29,356 bases of DNA from an uncultured Erysipelotrichaceae bacterium (GCA_902784015.1 CACZTC010000012.1:1-29356); one strand, 5' to 3'. Shown: positions 1 to 8,846, numbered from the stretch's first letter. The notes: generated by a model not told the origin, from the letters alone. Made by a program: numbers and translations.

Positions 1-996
1 AGATTACTATATAGAGCTGTATTAAATCGCGAAGCTGATAGTAAAGGATTAAATAATTGGCTTTCGATAATGGATGAGCAAGTTACTAAGACATATATTA
101 TTAAAGGCTTTGTGGAATCTCCAGAATTCACTAATTTATGTAAATACTACAAAATTGAAAGAGGTTATGTAATTCGAACAGCTTATCGAGATATGAATTT
201 AAGTGTTACTAAATTTGTGAATAGATTATATTCAAAATGTTTAGGACGAAGAGCTGATGTAGGTGGTTTAGAAAACTGGACTAAAGCTTTAATCAAAGAC
301 GGTAAAACAGGTGCCGAAATAGCTAGAGGATTCTTTGAAAGTCAAGAAGTAAAGAATAAAAAATTATCTAATAAAGAATTAGTTACTTTGATGTATAACA
401 CAATTCTTGATAGAGCACCAGATAATGCGGGTTTGAATTCTTGGGTGAATAAAATGAAAAAAGGCATGAGTTCCTTAGAATTATTAAAAGGTTTTGTGGA
501 ATCTCCGGAATTTAAAAAATTATGTGCTAGCTATGGTATAGAAGCAGGTACGATTAGTCTAATAAAAGAGGGTGGCACTGTTAAATCAGACGCAAAAAGT
601 ATTATAACTTATCTAGTTGATAATCTAGGCTATCCTAAAGCTGTTGCATGTGGTATCGCAGCTAATATGTGGCACGAAAGTAATTTCAAACCAACTGTTC
701 AAGATCCTAGCGGAACCTTCTATGGCTTATGCCAATGGGGTTGGGGAAGAAGAACTAACTTGTTCAATTGGTGTGAAAAGAATGGTTATGATGCTACTAC
801 CGTTAAAGGCCAAATACATTTTATGGATTATGAATTAAAGAATAGTTATAATAGCACTTATCAAAAATTATTAAAGGTAGCTAATAGCGCAGAAGGCGCA
901 AGTGATGCAGCTAGTATATTCGTAAATGGATATGAAGGCGCATCAGTTGATGGCGGAAGATTTAATACTGCATATAATTATTTCAATCAATATTAA
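1..996 (+). CDS. DUF4214-repeat protein with C-terminal phage-tail-type lysozyme domain (5' truncated by window edge)
   Basis: The reading frame is open from base 1, so the true start lies upstream; 331 codons are visible. Codons 1-55, about 70-120 and 125-185 form three DUF4214-like repeats with the pattern LYR..L.R.AD..GL..W followed by GF.ES.EF. Codons about 196-331 resemble the phage tail lysozyme (Phage_lysozyme2-like) fold: the helix NMWHESNF carries the expected catalytic Glu (codon 226), followed by YGLCQWGWGRR, the typical GL.QW...R signature. The family cleaves peptidoglycan glycan strands. The protein is probably secreted and cell-wall-associated, but its N-terminus cannot be seen. 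No LPxTG motif or C-terminal membrane anchor is present; the protein ends NYFNQY. A related DUF4214 set ends the giant protein at the other end of the window. Lysozyme activity is inferred from motifs only. Confidence 0.8.
   Translation, partial: RLLYRAVLNREADSKGLNNWLSIMDEQVTKTYIIKGFVESPEFTNLCKYYKIERGYVIRTAYRDMNLSVTKFVNRLYSKCLGRRADVGGLENWTKALIKDGKTGAEIARGFFESQEVKNKKLSNKELVTLMYNTILDRAPDNAGLNSWVNKMKKGMSSLELLKGFVESPEFKKLCASYGIEAGTISLIKEGGTVKSDAKSIITYLVDNLGYPKAVACGIAANMWHESNFKPTVQDPSGTFYGLCQWGWGRRTNLFNWCEKNGYDATTVKGQIHFMDYELKNSYNSTYQKLLKVANSAEGASDAASIFVNGYEGASVDGGRFNTAYNYFNQY
103..512 (+). repeat. Direct repeats within the DUF4214 segment of the lysozyme gene
   Basis: Copies at 103-128 and 487-512 match at 24 of 26 bases and encode KGFVESPEF. 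The spacing is 384 bases (128 codons), i.e. two DUF4214 units, consistent with duplication of a two-repeat cassette. Confidence 0.75.
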
Positions 997-1020
997 TAAA
1001 AAAATAAAATAGAGTAATAT

Positions 1021-1064
1021 ATAAATGCCAACAAGCTTGAGTATGCTAGTTGGCATTTATTATT
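1021..1064 (+). terminator. Intrinsic terminator after the lysozyme gene
   Basis: A perfect 12-bp inverted repeat (ATAAATGCCAAC at 1021-1032 and GTTGGCATTTAT at 1049-1060) starts 24 bases after the stop codon. The downstream tract, TTTATTATT, is only moderately T-rich. On the other strand the stem is also followed by a T-rich tract, so it may act in both directions. Confidence 0.7.
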
Positions 1065-1098
1065 AGTGGTAAAATTATTAAAGAAATGGAGGCTTTAT

Positions 1099-2793
1099 AT
1101 GAGCATAAGAGAAAGATATGAAGAATGGTTAAATAATTTAGATAAGAATGATCCTTTATATAAAGAATTAATAGAAATAAAAGATGATGATAAAGAAATA
1201 GAAGAAAGATTCTATCAAGATATTACATTTGGTACTGCTGGCTTAAGAGGCAAATTAAAGGCAGGAACTAATTGTATGAATAAATATACAGTAGCTAAAG
1301 CTACTCAAGGTATTGCGAATTATATTATTTCTTATGGCGAAGAAGCTATGGAAAAAGGAGTAGTAATAGCACATGATCCTAGATATTTCTCTAAAGAATT
1401 TTCACAATTAGCTGCTAGTATATTTGCGGCTAATGGGATTAAAGCTTATGTATTTCCAGATTTAAGACCAACACCTGAATTAGCTTATATGATTAATTAT
1501 CTACATACGACTTCAGGCGTTAATATTACGGCTAGTCATAATCCTAAAGATTATAATGGCTATAAAGCATATTGGTCTGATGGCTGCCAAGTTAGTAGCG
1601 ATGTTGCGGAAGGTATGCTTAAGGAAATAGATAAAGTAGATATTTGGAATGGCATTGAATATTATGATTTTGATAAAGGCATTCAAGAAGGATTAATAGC
1701 AGTTTTAGATGAATCATATGATAGAGCTTATTTAGATCATATTGAATCACTCGCAATACATGAAGGTGATGAAATAGATTTAGATATACCTTTAATTTAT
1801 ACACCATTAAATGGCTGCGGTAGTATACCTTTTGCGGAAATGATGAAAGATAGAGGTTTTACAAATTGGCATATAGTTGAAGCCCAAAGAGAACCAGATC
1901 CAGAATTTACGACAGTTGGTTATCCTAATCCTGAAGATCCTAAGGCCTTTAAATTATCTGAAGAATTAGGTAAAGAAGTTGGTGCTGAATTATTAATGGC
2001 AACAGATCCAGATGCAGATAGATTTGCGATCGAATTAAGAAATGATGAAGGAGAATATGTACCATTGAATGGTAACCAAGTAGGTTATTTATTAGTTAAT
2101 TATATTTTAGAAGGTCATAAAAGCGCGGGCACATTACCATCTAAAGGAGCGATGGTTAAATCTATTGTGACTAGCACAATGTCTAGCGAAATGGCAGAAG
2201 CTTATGGTGTAAAAATGTTTGAGACATTAACTGGCTTTAAAAATATATGTGGCAAAATACCTTATCTAAAAGAAAATGGCTATACATATTTATTTGGCTA
2301 TGAAGAATCAGTTGGTTATGCTGCTAGTCCAGAGATTAGAGATAAGGATGGCATAAGCGCAGGTATGTTAGTAGCTGAAGCTGCAGCTTATTATCGTAAA
2401 CAAGGTAAAACACTTTATCATGTTTTAAATGATCTATATGAAAAATATGGATATTATGCTGAAGATGCACATAATTTAATTCTTGAAGGATTAGAAGGCA
2501 AGGCGAGAATTCAGCGTATGATGGATTATATCCGCGCTAATACACCTAAAGAAATAGGAGGATATAAAGTAGATAAAGTTATTGATTATATAAATGGCTA
2601 TGAAGATATTCCAGCGCAAAATGCGATTAGATTTTTCTTTGATAATAATAGCTGGATGGCAGTAAGACCTTCAGGCACTGAGCCAAAAATTAAATTCTAT
2701 TTCTATACTAAACAAGATAGTAGAGAAAAAGCTATTAATGTCGCCAAGGAAATTAAAGAAGGAATCTTAGATATAGTTAATAAAGTTGAATAA
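1099..2793 (+). CDS. pgcA: Alpha-phosphoglucomutase / phosphomannomutase
   Basis: 564 aa, the usual length for Firmicute PgcA. This alpha-D-phosphohexomutase interconverts glucose-6-phosphate and glucose-1-phosphate (or the mannose equivalents) via a phosphoserine in the cytoplasm, feeding UDP-glucose and cell-surface glycan synthesis. All four signatures are present: the catalytic loop TASHNP with Ser146, the metal loop DPDADRF (about 303-309), the sugar loop GYEESVGY (about 400-407) and the phosphate loop RPSGTEPK (about 523-530). An in-frame GTG at 1066 would add 11 residues, but GGAGG at 1088-1092 lies six bases before ATG 1099, so I choose 1099. The next gene starts two bases after the stop and is probably cotranscribed. 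Confidence 0.93.
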   Translation: MSIRERYEEWLNNLDKNDPLYKELIEIKDDDKEIEERFYQDITFGTAGLRGKLKAGTNCMNKYTVAKATQGIANYIISYGEEAMEKGVVIAHDPRYFSKEFSQLAASIFAANGIKAYVFPDLRPTPELAYMINYLHTTSGVNITASHNPKDYNGYKAYWSDGCQVSSDVAEGMLKEIDKVDIWNGIEYYDFDKGIQEGLIAVLDESYDRAYLDHIESLAIHEGDEIDLDIPLIYTPLNGCGSIPFAEMMKDRGFTNWHIVEAQREPDPEFTTVGYPNPEDPKAFKLSEELGKEVGAELLMATDPDADRFAIELRNDEGEYVPLNGNQVGYLLVNYILEGHKSAGTLPSKGAMVKSIVTSTMSSEMAEAYGVKMFETLTGFKNICGKIPYLKENGYTYLFGYEESVGYAASPEIRDKDGISAGMLVAEAAAYYRKQGKTLYHVLNDLYEKYGYYAEDAHNLILEGLEGKARIQRMMDYIRANTPKEIGGYKVDKVIDYINGYEDIPAQNAIRFFFDNNSWMAVRPSGTEPKIKFYFYTKQDSREKAINVAKEIKEGILDIVNKVE

Positions 2794-2795
2794 AA

Positions 2796-3317
2796 ATGAT
2801 TAAAAGATATTATCAAGGTTTATTGAGTATGAAATATAGTCCACTCTTAGTTGGTGGAGCTTTATTAGTTTTCTTATGTGCTTTTTTGGATGTCAAACAT
2901 CCAGACTCTTTTTATCAATATTTATTAATAGCTAGTGCGATTATTCTCTTATTCATTATGTATTTATATTATGGTAAAAAAATAAAGATACATAAAGATA
3001 TCAAAGCTATAAATAATGTCGATAAATATTTAGATGCGAAAGTAATAGGTGACTCATTCATTCTTGAAGATAATATGCTTATCCAAAATAAAGATGGTAT
3101 CAAAGAATATCCAACCAATAATCTTATCGAATTAACAAAAGTAGAAGCTAAAAAACCTACGATAAAAGTTGATAGTGGGATTAATTCTTATCTAATAGAA
3201 GCTAAAGATATTAATGAATTAGAAAAGTTTGTAGCTTTTTTAAAAAGAAAAAATCCCAATATTATTATTAATGGGATTGAACCTAAAGGTAGTGGATTAT
3301 TAAAAGATTTAATATGA
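2796..3317 (+). CDS. Small membrane protein with two TM helices and a cytoplasmic tail
   Basis: 173 aa, not recognised with certainty. Two hydrophobic helices (about 17-34 and 41-60, the second ending in YLYYGKKIKIHK) form a hairpin, followed by a soluble tail of about 110 residues. The tail has alternating beta-like segments and a final amphipathic helix (LEKFVAFLKRK), loosely reminiscent of bacterial PH-like or YcxB-like domains; that is a guess from pattern alone. It starts two bases after the pgcA stop with no Shine-Dalgarno site, so translation is probably coupled to pgcA. Its last 70 bases contain what appears to be the transcription terminator of the convergent minus-strand gene. Confidence 0.7.
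   Translation: MIKRYYQGLLSMKYSPLLVGGALLVFLCAFLDVKHPDSFYQYLLIASAIILLFIMYLYYGKKIKIHKDIKAINNVDKYLDAKVIGDSFILEDNMLIQNKDGIKEYPTNNLIELTKVEAKKPTIKVDSGINSYLIEAKDINELEKFVAFLKRKNPNIIINGIEPKGSGLLKDLI
3245..3278 (-). terminator. Intrinsic terminator of the minus-strand DUF4003-like gene, inside the convergent CDS
   Basis: Inverted repeat AATCCCA (3252-3258) / TGGGATT (3272-3278). Read on the minus strand, the stem is followed directly by TTTTTCTTTTT, a good T-tract. It lies about 45 bases past the stop of the minus-strand gene, within the last codons of the plus-strand membrane protein. Confidence 0.65.
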
Positions 3318-3323
3318 AAATAA

Positions 3324-4265
3324 TTAAGATGCAGCAGCAGCTTGTTGTTGCCGCTGTATTTCTAATAGGGCAGAAACTACTACAGCGCTAGTTAATTCAA
3401 CATTAGTATTCATATAATGGGCAGCACAAACCATAACAGCGTGTTGCCTTCTTTTTGATTTACTAAATATGCCATAGCTACTTTTTAGATATTCACTAAC
3501 ATCACATAAATCTTGAACAACTTTATTATTATCTAGATGTAGATTAGCTAGAATAGATAATGGCACCAATTCGAAAGAATGTGAATAGCGAAGACCGCTA
3601 TTATAAGCTAAATCATAAAGTTCATAGAAATTATTACATTTAGTTTCAGTATTACCTTCACATAAAGCTAAGGCGTGGCTTACTGACTGCAAAGCATTTT
3701 TAGAAAATAATGAAAAAGATTCTTCTAATCTACGATAAATAATTTCACTTTCTTGAACAAGCGTATAATTGGATTTTATATTCATTGAGAATAGGCCGGC
3801 GAAAGGAATATCTTCAGTACTAGTCAAAAATAGATGTTGATTCTTCATATAATTATAGGTAGCCATAGTTCTTTCCGCATTTCGATAATAAGTTGCAGAA
3901 GGAACCAAATCGGTCATAATCATAGCTAAATATGTTAAATAAGCATTAGGAGGAAAATATGTTCTAAGAGCTTCATAAGCTGCTAAAGCTAAAGCCATCT
4001 TAGTACCAGGATCCTCATCCGCGGCTAACATACAAGTAAATATCTTTTCTCCATTTCCACGAAAAGAAGAAAAAGGTCCATTATTAGTTCTGATGATAGT
4101 TTTACATAATTTCAACATTTCTTCATTAGCTTCACATTTTTGTGCTAAAAAATAATAAGCTGAAACAGCTCTCAATTCTAAGGTCATACTAAAAGGAAAA
4201 GTCTTCTTTAAGACATTTTGATTATGAAGGAAATCTTCACAAGTTTTTATAAGAGCTTCATTCAT
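3324..4265 (-). CDS. DUF4003-like protein of unknown function
   Basis: 313 aa, soluble, mostly alpha-helical, no signal peptide. The overall layout matches the DUF4003 family of Bacillota as I remember it: a helical N-terminal half, an FSSFRGNGE-like segment, and a C-terminal helix running into a Gln/Ala-rich end (EIQRQQQAAAAS). The function of the family is unknown. Single-gene unit, divergent from mnmE (78-base gap) and convergent with the upstream membrane-protein gene (6-base gap). No good Shine-Dalgarno site is visible before ATG 4265, although no alternative start is better. Assignment rests on recall of family appearance. Confidence 0.65.
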   Translation of the reverse strand: MNEALIKTCEDFLHNQNVLKKTFPFSMTLELRAVSAYYFLAQKCEANEEMLKLCKTIIRTNNGPFSSFRGNGEKIFTCMLAADEDPGTKMALALAAYEALRTYFPPNAYLTYLAMIMTDLVPSATYYRNAERTMATYNYMKNQHLFLTSTEDIPFAGLFSMNIKSNYTLVQESEIIYRRLEESFSLFSKNALQSVSHALALCEGNTETKCNNFYELYDLAYNSGLRYSHSFELVPLSILANLHLDNNKVVQDLCDVSEYLKSSYGIFSKSKRRQHAVMVCAAHYMNTNVELTSAVVVSALLEIQRQQQAAAAS

Positions 4266-4343
4266 GAAATAATCTTATACTACTTATTTCATATTTACTA
4301 TACAAAATGATTATCTAAAGAATAGTATGCTAAACTTATCTTA

Positions 4344-5669
4344 ATGAATAAAGATACAATTGTCGCAATAGCTACAGGTAATACAAAAGGGGCTATATCC
4401 ATCATCCGTATATCTGGTGATGATGCTTTTAATATTACTAATTCAATTATTGATAAAGATATTAGTAAGATGAATGGATATACAATCGAGCATGCCACAA
4501 TAAAAGATGAAGAAGATATCATAGATGATGTATTAATTAATATTTTTAAAGCACCTAAATCATATACAGGAGAGGATGTTATTGAGATTAATTGTCATGG
4601 TGGCTTATATGTCACAAAGAAAGTATTAGCTTTAATAATATCTAAAGGAGCAAGATTAGCTAGGCATGGCGAATTTACAGAGCGAGCTTATTTAAATGAT
4701 AAATTAGATTTAGCTGAGGCTGAAGCAATCAATGATTTGATTAATGCGAATAATGAAATGAATGCTAAATCAGCTATTCATTCATTAAAAGGATCAACCA
4801 AGAAATTATTAGAACCATTAGAAGATGATTTAACTCAAATAATTGCGAATATTGAAGTTAATATAGATTATCCAGAATATGATGATGTTGAAATATTAAC
4901 TAATGAAACCGTTCTGCCAGCTGTTAATAAATGGATAAAAGATATAGAAAAAGTTATAGAGGATGCAAAAACTTCTGTATCAATAAGGGAAGGTATAGAT
5001 ACTGTTATCTTAGGTAAACCAAATGTAGGTAAATCATCTTTACTCAATGCTTTACTACAAGAAGATAAAGCAATCGTAACAGATATTGCAGGTACAACAA
5101 GAGATTTAGTTGAAGGTATTGTAAATGTTAAAGGGGTACCTTTAAATCTAATTGATACGGCAGGCATTAGAGAAAGTGATGATATTGTTGAAAAGATAGG
5201 AATAGAAAGATCATTAAGCGCTTTAGAGAAGGCTGAACTTGTAATAGTAGTTTTAGATGCATCTAAAGAATTAGATGAAGAAGATAAATTAATATTAGAA
5301 AAAAGTGAAGGTAAAGAAAGAATTATTGTTTTCAATAAAGGCGACTTAGAAGCCATTCATGAAGGGCTTATTATATCTTGTATCAATAATGATATAGAAG
5401 CATTAAAAGAAGAAATAGTAAAAAAATATAATGATGCTTTATTATTAGGTAACTCGGATACATTAAATAATGAAAGACAAATTGGTTTAGCTATGCAAGC
5501 ATTAAATAGTATGAAAGATGCTAAAAAAGCATTAGAAGAAGGCTATGAATTAGATTTAGTTACTATTGATTTAAATAAATGTTGGACATCTTTAAAAGAG
5601 ATAACAGGAGAAGTTCATAAAGATGATTTATTAGATGAAATATTTTCGAGGTTCTGTTTAGGAAAGTGA
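4344..5669 (+). CDS. mnmE: tRNA modification GTPase MnmE (TrmE)
   Basis: 441 aa. With MnmG it makes the 5-carboxymethylaminomethyl (or aminomethyl) modification at U34 of several tRNAs. The N-terminal folate-binding domain begins IVAIATGNTKGAISIIRISG. The G domain has G1 GKPNVGKS (224-231), G2 AGTTRD, G3 DTAG and G4 NKGD. The protein ends in FCLGK, the C-(I/L)-G-K motif whose Cys is needed for activity. The start is fixed by homology, yet no Shine-Dalgarno site precedes it; a TATGCT box 12 bases upstream could give a near-leaderless mRNA. First gene of the plus-strand housekeeping run; mnmG is not adjacent. Confidence 0.96.
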   Translation: MNKDTIVAIATGNTKGAISIIRISGDDAFNITNSIIDKDISKMNGYTIEHATIKDEEDIIDDVLINIFKAPKSYTGEDVIEINCHGGLYVTKKVLALIISKGARLARHGEFTERAYLNDKLDLAEAEAINDLINANNEMNAKSAIHSLKGSTKKLLEPLEDDLTQIIANIEVNIDYPEYDDVEILTNETVLPAVNKWIKDIEKVIEDAKTSVSIREGIDTVILGKPNVGKSSLLNALLQEDKAIVTDIAGTTRDLVEGIVNVKGVPLNLIDTAGIRESDDIVEKIGIERSLSALEKAELVIVVLDASKELDEEDKLILEKSEGKERIIVFNKGDLEAIHEGLIISCINNDIEALKEEIVKKYNDALLLGNSDTLNNERQIGLAMQALNSMKDAKKALEEGYELDLVTIDLNKCWTSLKEITGEVHKDDLLDEIFSRFCLGK

Positions 5670-5676
5670 TTTGATT

Positions 5677-5877
5677 ATGAAAAAGAAATGGCTATATTTA
5701 TCTCTATTATTATTTGGAATAGCTTTGATATGTATCATATCAAGCTATAATTCTTTACCTAATCGATCAAATTTAGGTAACACAATGGATATATTTGGGA
5801 TAATTGCGGCTATATCTTCTATTCTAGGATTATTATTTTTTATTATATATAGTTTACAAGTGAAAGCAAAAGAATGA
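5677..5877 (+). CDS. Small two-TM membrane protein
   Basis: 66 aa with two hydrophobic stretches (about 4-22 and 38-58) around a short polar loop containing LPNRSN, and a short basic end (VKAKE). Not recognised. An in-frame TTG at 5671 is possible, but ATG 5677 sits about ten bases after GGAAAG (which overlaps the mnmE stop) and is preferred. The stop overlaps the tatD start as ATGA, so the gene is embedded in the mnmE-tatD operon and is likely real and translationally coupled. Confidence 0.65.
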   Translation: MKKKWLYLSLLLFGIALICIISSYNSLPNRSNLGNTMDIFGIIAAISSILGLLFFIIYSLQVKAKE

Positions 5878-6644
5878 TTAATTATATAGATACACATGCG
5901 CATATATTATCTAAAGAATTCGAAGATGACTTTGAAGATGTTTTATTACGCGCAGATCAAGCTAATATAGCTAAGATTATGATAATAACTTTAGATAATG
6001 ATGAGACAAGAAGAGCTATAGAATTTGCGCAAAGAGATAAGAATAAATATATGGTTGCTTGCGGGATATTTCCGTGTGATACAAGTGAAGTTAGTGAAGC
6101 TTATTGGCAAGAATATGAAACATTAGCTAGAAGTGATGATGTGGATTGTGTAGGCGAAATTGGTCTTGATTATTATTGGGAAAAAGATGAAGAAAAAAGA
6201 GAAATACAAAGAGAATATTTTATTAAACAAATAGAATTAGCTAAAGAAATAAATAAACCGTTTTTAGTGCATAGTAGGGATGCCATACAAGATACTTTTG
6301 ATATTATGAAACAGCATCGTCATAAAGGTTTGATGCATTGTTATTCAGGTACTAAAGAGATGGCTATCGAATTCACTAAGCTAGGTTATTATATTGCCTT
6401 AGGTGGCGCGATTACTTTTAAAAATGCAAGACATTCTATTGAGGTATGTGAAACAATAGATGAGAATTATTTATTAAGTGAAACCGATTGTCCATATATG
6501 GCACCAGTCCCCAAAAGAGGACAGCGTAATGAGCCTTCTAATATACCTTATATAGTTAAAAAGATGGCAGAAGTTAAAGGATATGACGAAGAAAAAATGG
6601 CTTCTATTATTTATAATAACTGGATGAGATTCTTGGAGAAATAA
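5874..6644 (+). CDS. tatD: TatD-family metal-dependent hydrolase / DNase
   Basis: 256 aa, a full-length TatD-type TIM-barrel amidohydrolase, cytoplasmic. The family has 3'-5' exonuclease or DNase activity in characterised members. Metal-ligand motifs are all present: THAH near the N-terminus, VGEIGLDYYW (Glu), VHSRDA, MHCYSG and SETDCPYMAP (Asp). The ATGA overlap with the previous gene and the 2-base gap to rnmV indicate one operon. The tatD-rnmV-rsmA order is the conserved Bacillus arrangement (yabD-rnmV-ksgA). Confidence 0.93.
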   Translation: MINYIDTHAHILSKEFEDDFEDVLLRADQANIAKIMIITLDNDETRRAIEFAQRDKNKYMVACGIFPCDTSEVSEAYWQEYETLARSDDVDCVGEIGLDYYWEKDEEKREIQREYFIKQIELAKEINKPFLVHSRDAIQDTFDIMKQHRHKGLMHCYSGTKEMAIEFTKLGYYIALGGAITFKNARHSIEVCETIDENYLLSETDCPYMAPVPKRGQRNEPSNIPYIVKKMAEVKGYDEEKMASIIYNNWMRFLEK

Positions 6645-6646
6645 GA

Positions 6647-7177
6647 ATGGCTATAAAAGAAGTAATAGTTGTAGAAGGAAGTCATGATACAGCTACCTTA
6701 AAAAAATATTTTGATTGCGAAACCATTGAGACCCATGGTCTAGGTCTTGATCAAGAAACATTAGATTTAATTAAAGAGATTAACGAAAAAAGAGGAATTA
6801 TTATTTTAAGTGATCCAGATGCTCCAGGTAATAAAATAAGGAATATGATTAATGAAGCTATTCCTAATGCTAAAAATGCTTTCGTCCTAAAAGAAGATGC
6901 TAAAAGTAGTAAAAAAGTAGGGATAGAACATGCCACAAAAGAAGTATTAGAAGAAGCTTTAAATAATCTAATTACATATGAGAATAAAGAGAATAAATTG
7001 AATATGAATGATATGTATGAATTAGGGTTAGTTGGGCAAAAAAATAGTAAAGTAAAAAGATATTGTTTGGCTAAGAAAGCTCATATTGGCGTAGCTAGCG
7101 CTAAGACAACATTAAAAAGATTAAATTATTTAAATATATCTAAAGAAGAAATAGAAGAAATATTAAAGAATGAATAA
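6647..7177 (+). CDS. rnmV: Ribonuclease M5 (5S rRNA maturation)
   Basis: 176 aa, the usual length. A Toprim domain opens the protein: EVIVVEGSHDTATL with the catalytic Glu, and IIILSDPDAPG with the DxD metal motif. In Firmicutes RNase M5 matures 5S rRNA, acting with ribosomal protein uL18. A C-terminal region from about residue 120 (LNMNDMYELGLVG onward) matches the family's second domain. The stop overlaps the rsmA start by eight bases. Neighbours tatD and rsmA support the call. Confidence 0.94.
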   Translation: MAIKEVIVVEGSHDTATLKKYFDCETIETHGLGLDQETLDLIKEINEKRGIIILSDPDAPGNKIRNMINEAIPNAKNAFVLKEDAKSSKKVGIEHATKEVLEEALNNLITYENKENKLNMNDMYELGLVGQKNSKVKRYCLAKKAHIGVASAKTTLKRLNYLNISKEEIEEILKNE

Positions 7178-8006
7178 AAGAATATCTACTCCTTCAAGAA
7201 CTAAAGAAATCCTAGAAAAATATGGCCTTAAAGCTAAAAAGAATTATGGCCAAAACTTTTTAGTTGATCCAATTATTGTGGAAAGATGTGCTTCTTTAGT
7301 TAATGAAGGTAGTGTTATTGAAATAGGTCCTGGTATAGGGTCTTTAACTGAAGAGTTAGTTAAGCAAGCTAAATATGTAGTAGCTTATGAAATAGATGAA
7401 GATATGGTTAAAGTCTTAAATGATTTATTAAGTGAATATGATAATTTAGAAATTATTAATGAAGATATTTTAGATAGCGATTTAGATAATAAAGTAAAAG
7501 AATTAAAGAATAAATATGGAATAGTAAATGTATGTGCTAATTTACCATACTATATTACTAGTCAGATATTATTTAAATTATTTAGGATAAAAGATATTAA
7601 TAAGATTATTGTTATGGTACAAAAAGAAGTAGGTGAAAGATTTGCAGCTAAAGCTAATGATAAAGAATATTCAGCTTTATCAGTGGAAGGTCAAATCTTA
7701 TATGATATTGATAAATTATTTACTGTACCTGCTAGATCATTTAATCCTTCACCAAAAGTAGATAGCGTTATTATTAGTTTCAAAAGAAAAGATAAAGACT
7801 TTAAAGATCTTGATAATCTATATAATTTCATTCGTCAATGTTTCAAACAAAGACGAAAAACTATCTATAATAACCTAAAAGAAATATATGATGAAGATGA
7901 TTTACATTACTTTTTAAATAAGGCTAATATTAAAGAAGGACAAAGAGCACAAGAGTTGAGTGCCTTAGAGATAGAAAACCTATATAATATAGTTAATGAA
8001 AGATAG
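7170..8006 (+). CDS. rsmA: 16S rRNA dimethyladenosine transferase RsmA (KsgA)
   Basis: 278 aa. It dimethylates two adjacent adenosines in the 3'-terminal helix of 16S rRNA, a late 30S assembly step. The N-terminal KKNYGQNFLVDP, SAM-binding motif I EIGPGIGSLTEEL, motif VAYEIDEDM and catalytic motif NLPYYITSQ are all intact, as is the C-terminal helical domain with FKQRRKTI. ATG 7170 overlaps rnmV by eight bases, and the 3' end overlaps ispE by eleven, so the genes are translated from one mRNA. Confidence 0.96.
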   Translation: MNKRISTPSRTKEILEKYGLKAKKNYGQNFLVDPIIVERCASLVNEGSVIEIGPGIGSLTEELVKQAKYVVAYEIDEDMVKVLNDLLSEYDNLEIINEDILDSDLDNKVKELKNKYGIVNVCANLPYYITSQILFKLFRIKDINKIIVMVQKEVGERFAAKANDKEYSALSVEGQILYDIDKLFTVPARSFNPSPKVDSVIISFKRKDKDFKDLDNLYNFIRQCFKQRRKTIYNNLKEIYDEDDLHYFLNKANIKEGQRAQELSALEIENLYNIVNER

Positions 8007-8844
8007 AGCTTTTGCGAAAATAAATTTATGTTTAGATGTAACGGGGGGTAGAAGTGATGGTTATCATGAATTAAAGATGATCATGGCACCACTCGATTTT
8101 TATGATGTCATAGAAATGAATATAGCTGATAAAACAAGCTTATCGATAAACCGTTCCTATTTGCCAGTAAATGAAAAGAATACTGTTATTAAAGTTATTA
8201 ATGTTATGAGGGATATGTATTATTTCAAAGAAAATTTTGCGTGTACTATAACTAAACATATTCCAACCCAAGCTGGCTTAGCTGGAGGAAGCGCTGATGG
8301 TGCTAGTGCTATTAGATTAATAGATAGATTATTAAAATTACATTTAACTAAAAAAGAAAGACTCAATATAGCTAAGAAGATTGGCTCGGATGTACCATTC
8401 TGCGTTTTGAATGAAGCTGCATATGTTGAAGGTACAGGTGATATCATATTACCTTTTGAGAATAATACAGATTTCCATTTATTATTAGTAAAGCCACGTA
8501 AAGGTGTATCAACTAGACAAGCTTTTGAATTGAGTGACAAAAGAGAGACAGTTCATCCTGATTGTCTGAAAATGAAATATGCTTTAGAAGATAATGATTA
8601 TTTTGGGGTAATTGATGCTTTAGGAAATAGTTTAGAGGAAGTTGCGATTGAGTTAGTACCTGATATCAAAACAATCAAAGAAGCAATAATTGAAAAAGGA
8701 TTTGATGGCGCTTTGATGTCGGGAAGCGGCTCTACAGTTTTTGGTATTACTAGAGATGAAGCATTAATTAATAGAAGCATGCCAGTATTTAAAGAAATGG
8801 GTTATTTCGTGCGCAAAACGAAATTGTTTAAAAAAGAGGACTAA
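7996..8844 (+). CDS. ispE: 4-diphosphocytidyl-2-C-methyl-D-erythritol kinase
   Basis: 282 aa GHMP-family kinase. It phosphorylates CDP-methylerythritol using ATP in the non-mevalonate (MEP) isoprenoid pathway, so the organism presumably makes isoprenoids this way. Visible motifs: AFAKINLCLDV at the N-terminus, the glycine-rich GHMP loop PTQAGLAGGSADG, DVPFC, and the C-terminal MSGSGSTVFG. It overlaps rsmA by eleven bases. In Bacillus ispE lies downstream of ksgA with yabG, veg and sspF in between; those sporulation-linked genes are absent here. Confidence 0.95.
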   Translation: MKDRAFAKINLCLDVTGGRSDGYHELKMIMAPLDFYDVIEMNIADKTSLSINRSYLPVNEKNTVIKVINVMRDMYYFKENFACTITKHIPTQAGLAGGSADGASAIRLIDRLLKLHLTKKERLNIAKKIGSDVPFCVLNEAAYVEGTGDIILPFENNTDFHLLLVKPRKGVSTRQAFELSDKRETVHPDCLKMKYALEDNDYFGVIDALGNSLEEVAIELVPDIKTIKEAIIEKGFDGALMSGSGSTVFGITRDEALINRSMPVFKEMGYFVRKTKLFKKED

Positions 8845-8846
8845 AA

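Noticed and set aside
1..996. Treating the first gene as a pseudogene or as starting at ATG 70
   Set aside because: The frame is open to base 1 and codons 1-23 encode the expected start of a DUF4214 repeat, so the gene is cut by the window edge, not broken.
1066..1098. GTG start giving an 11-residue longer phosphoglucomutase
   Set aside because: No Shine-Dalgarno site precedes it, it sits against the terminator stem, and GGAGG is ideally spaced for ATG 1099, where family homology begins.
4868..5356. 162-codon minus-strand open frame opposite mnmE
   Set aside because: It lies wholly antisense to the conserved MnmE G domain, is Ser/Ile/Leu-rich low-complexity as expected of an antisense shadow, and has no ribosome binding site.
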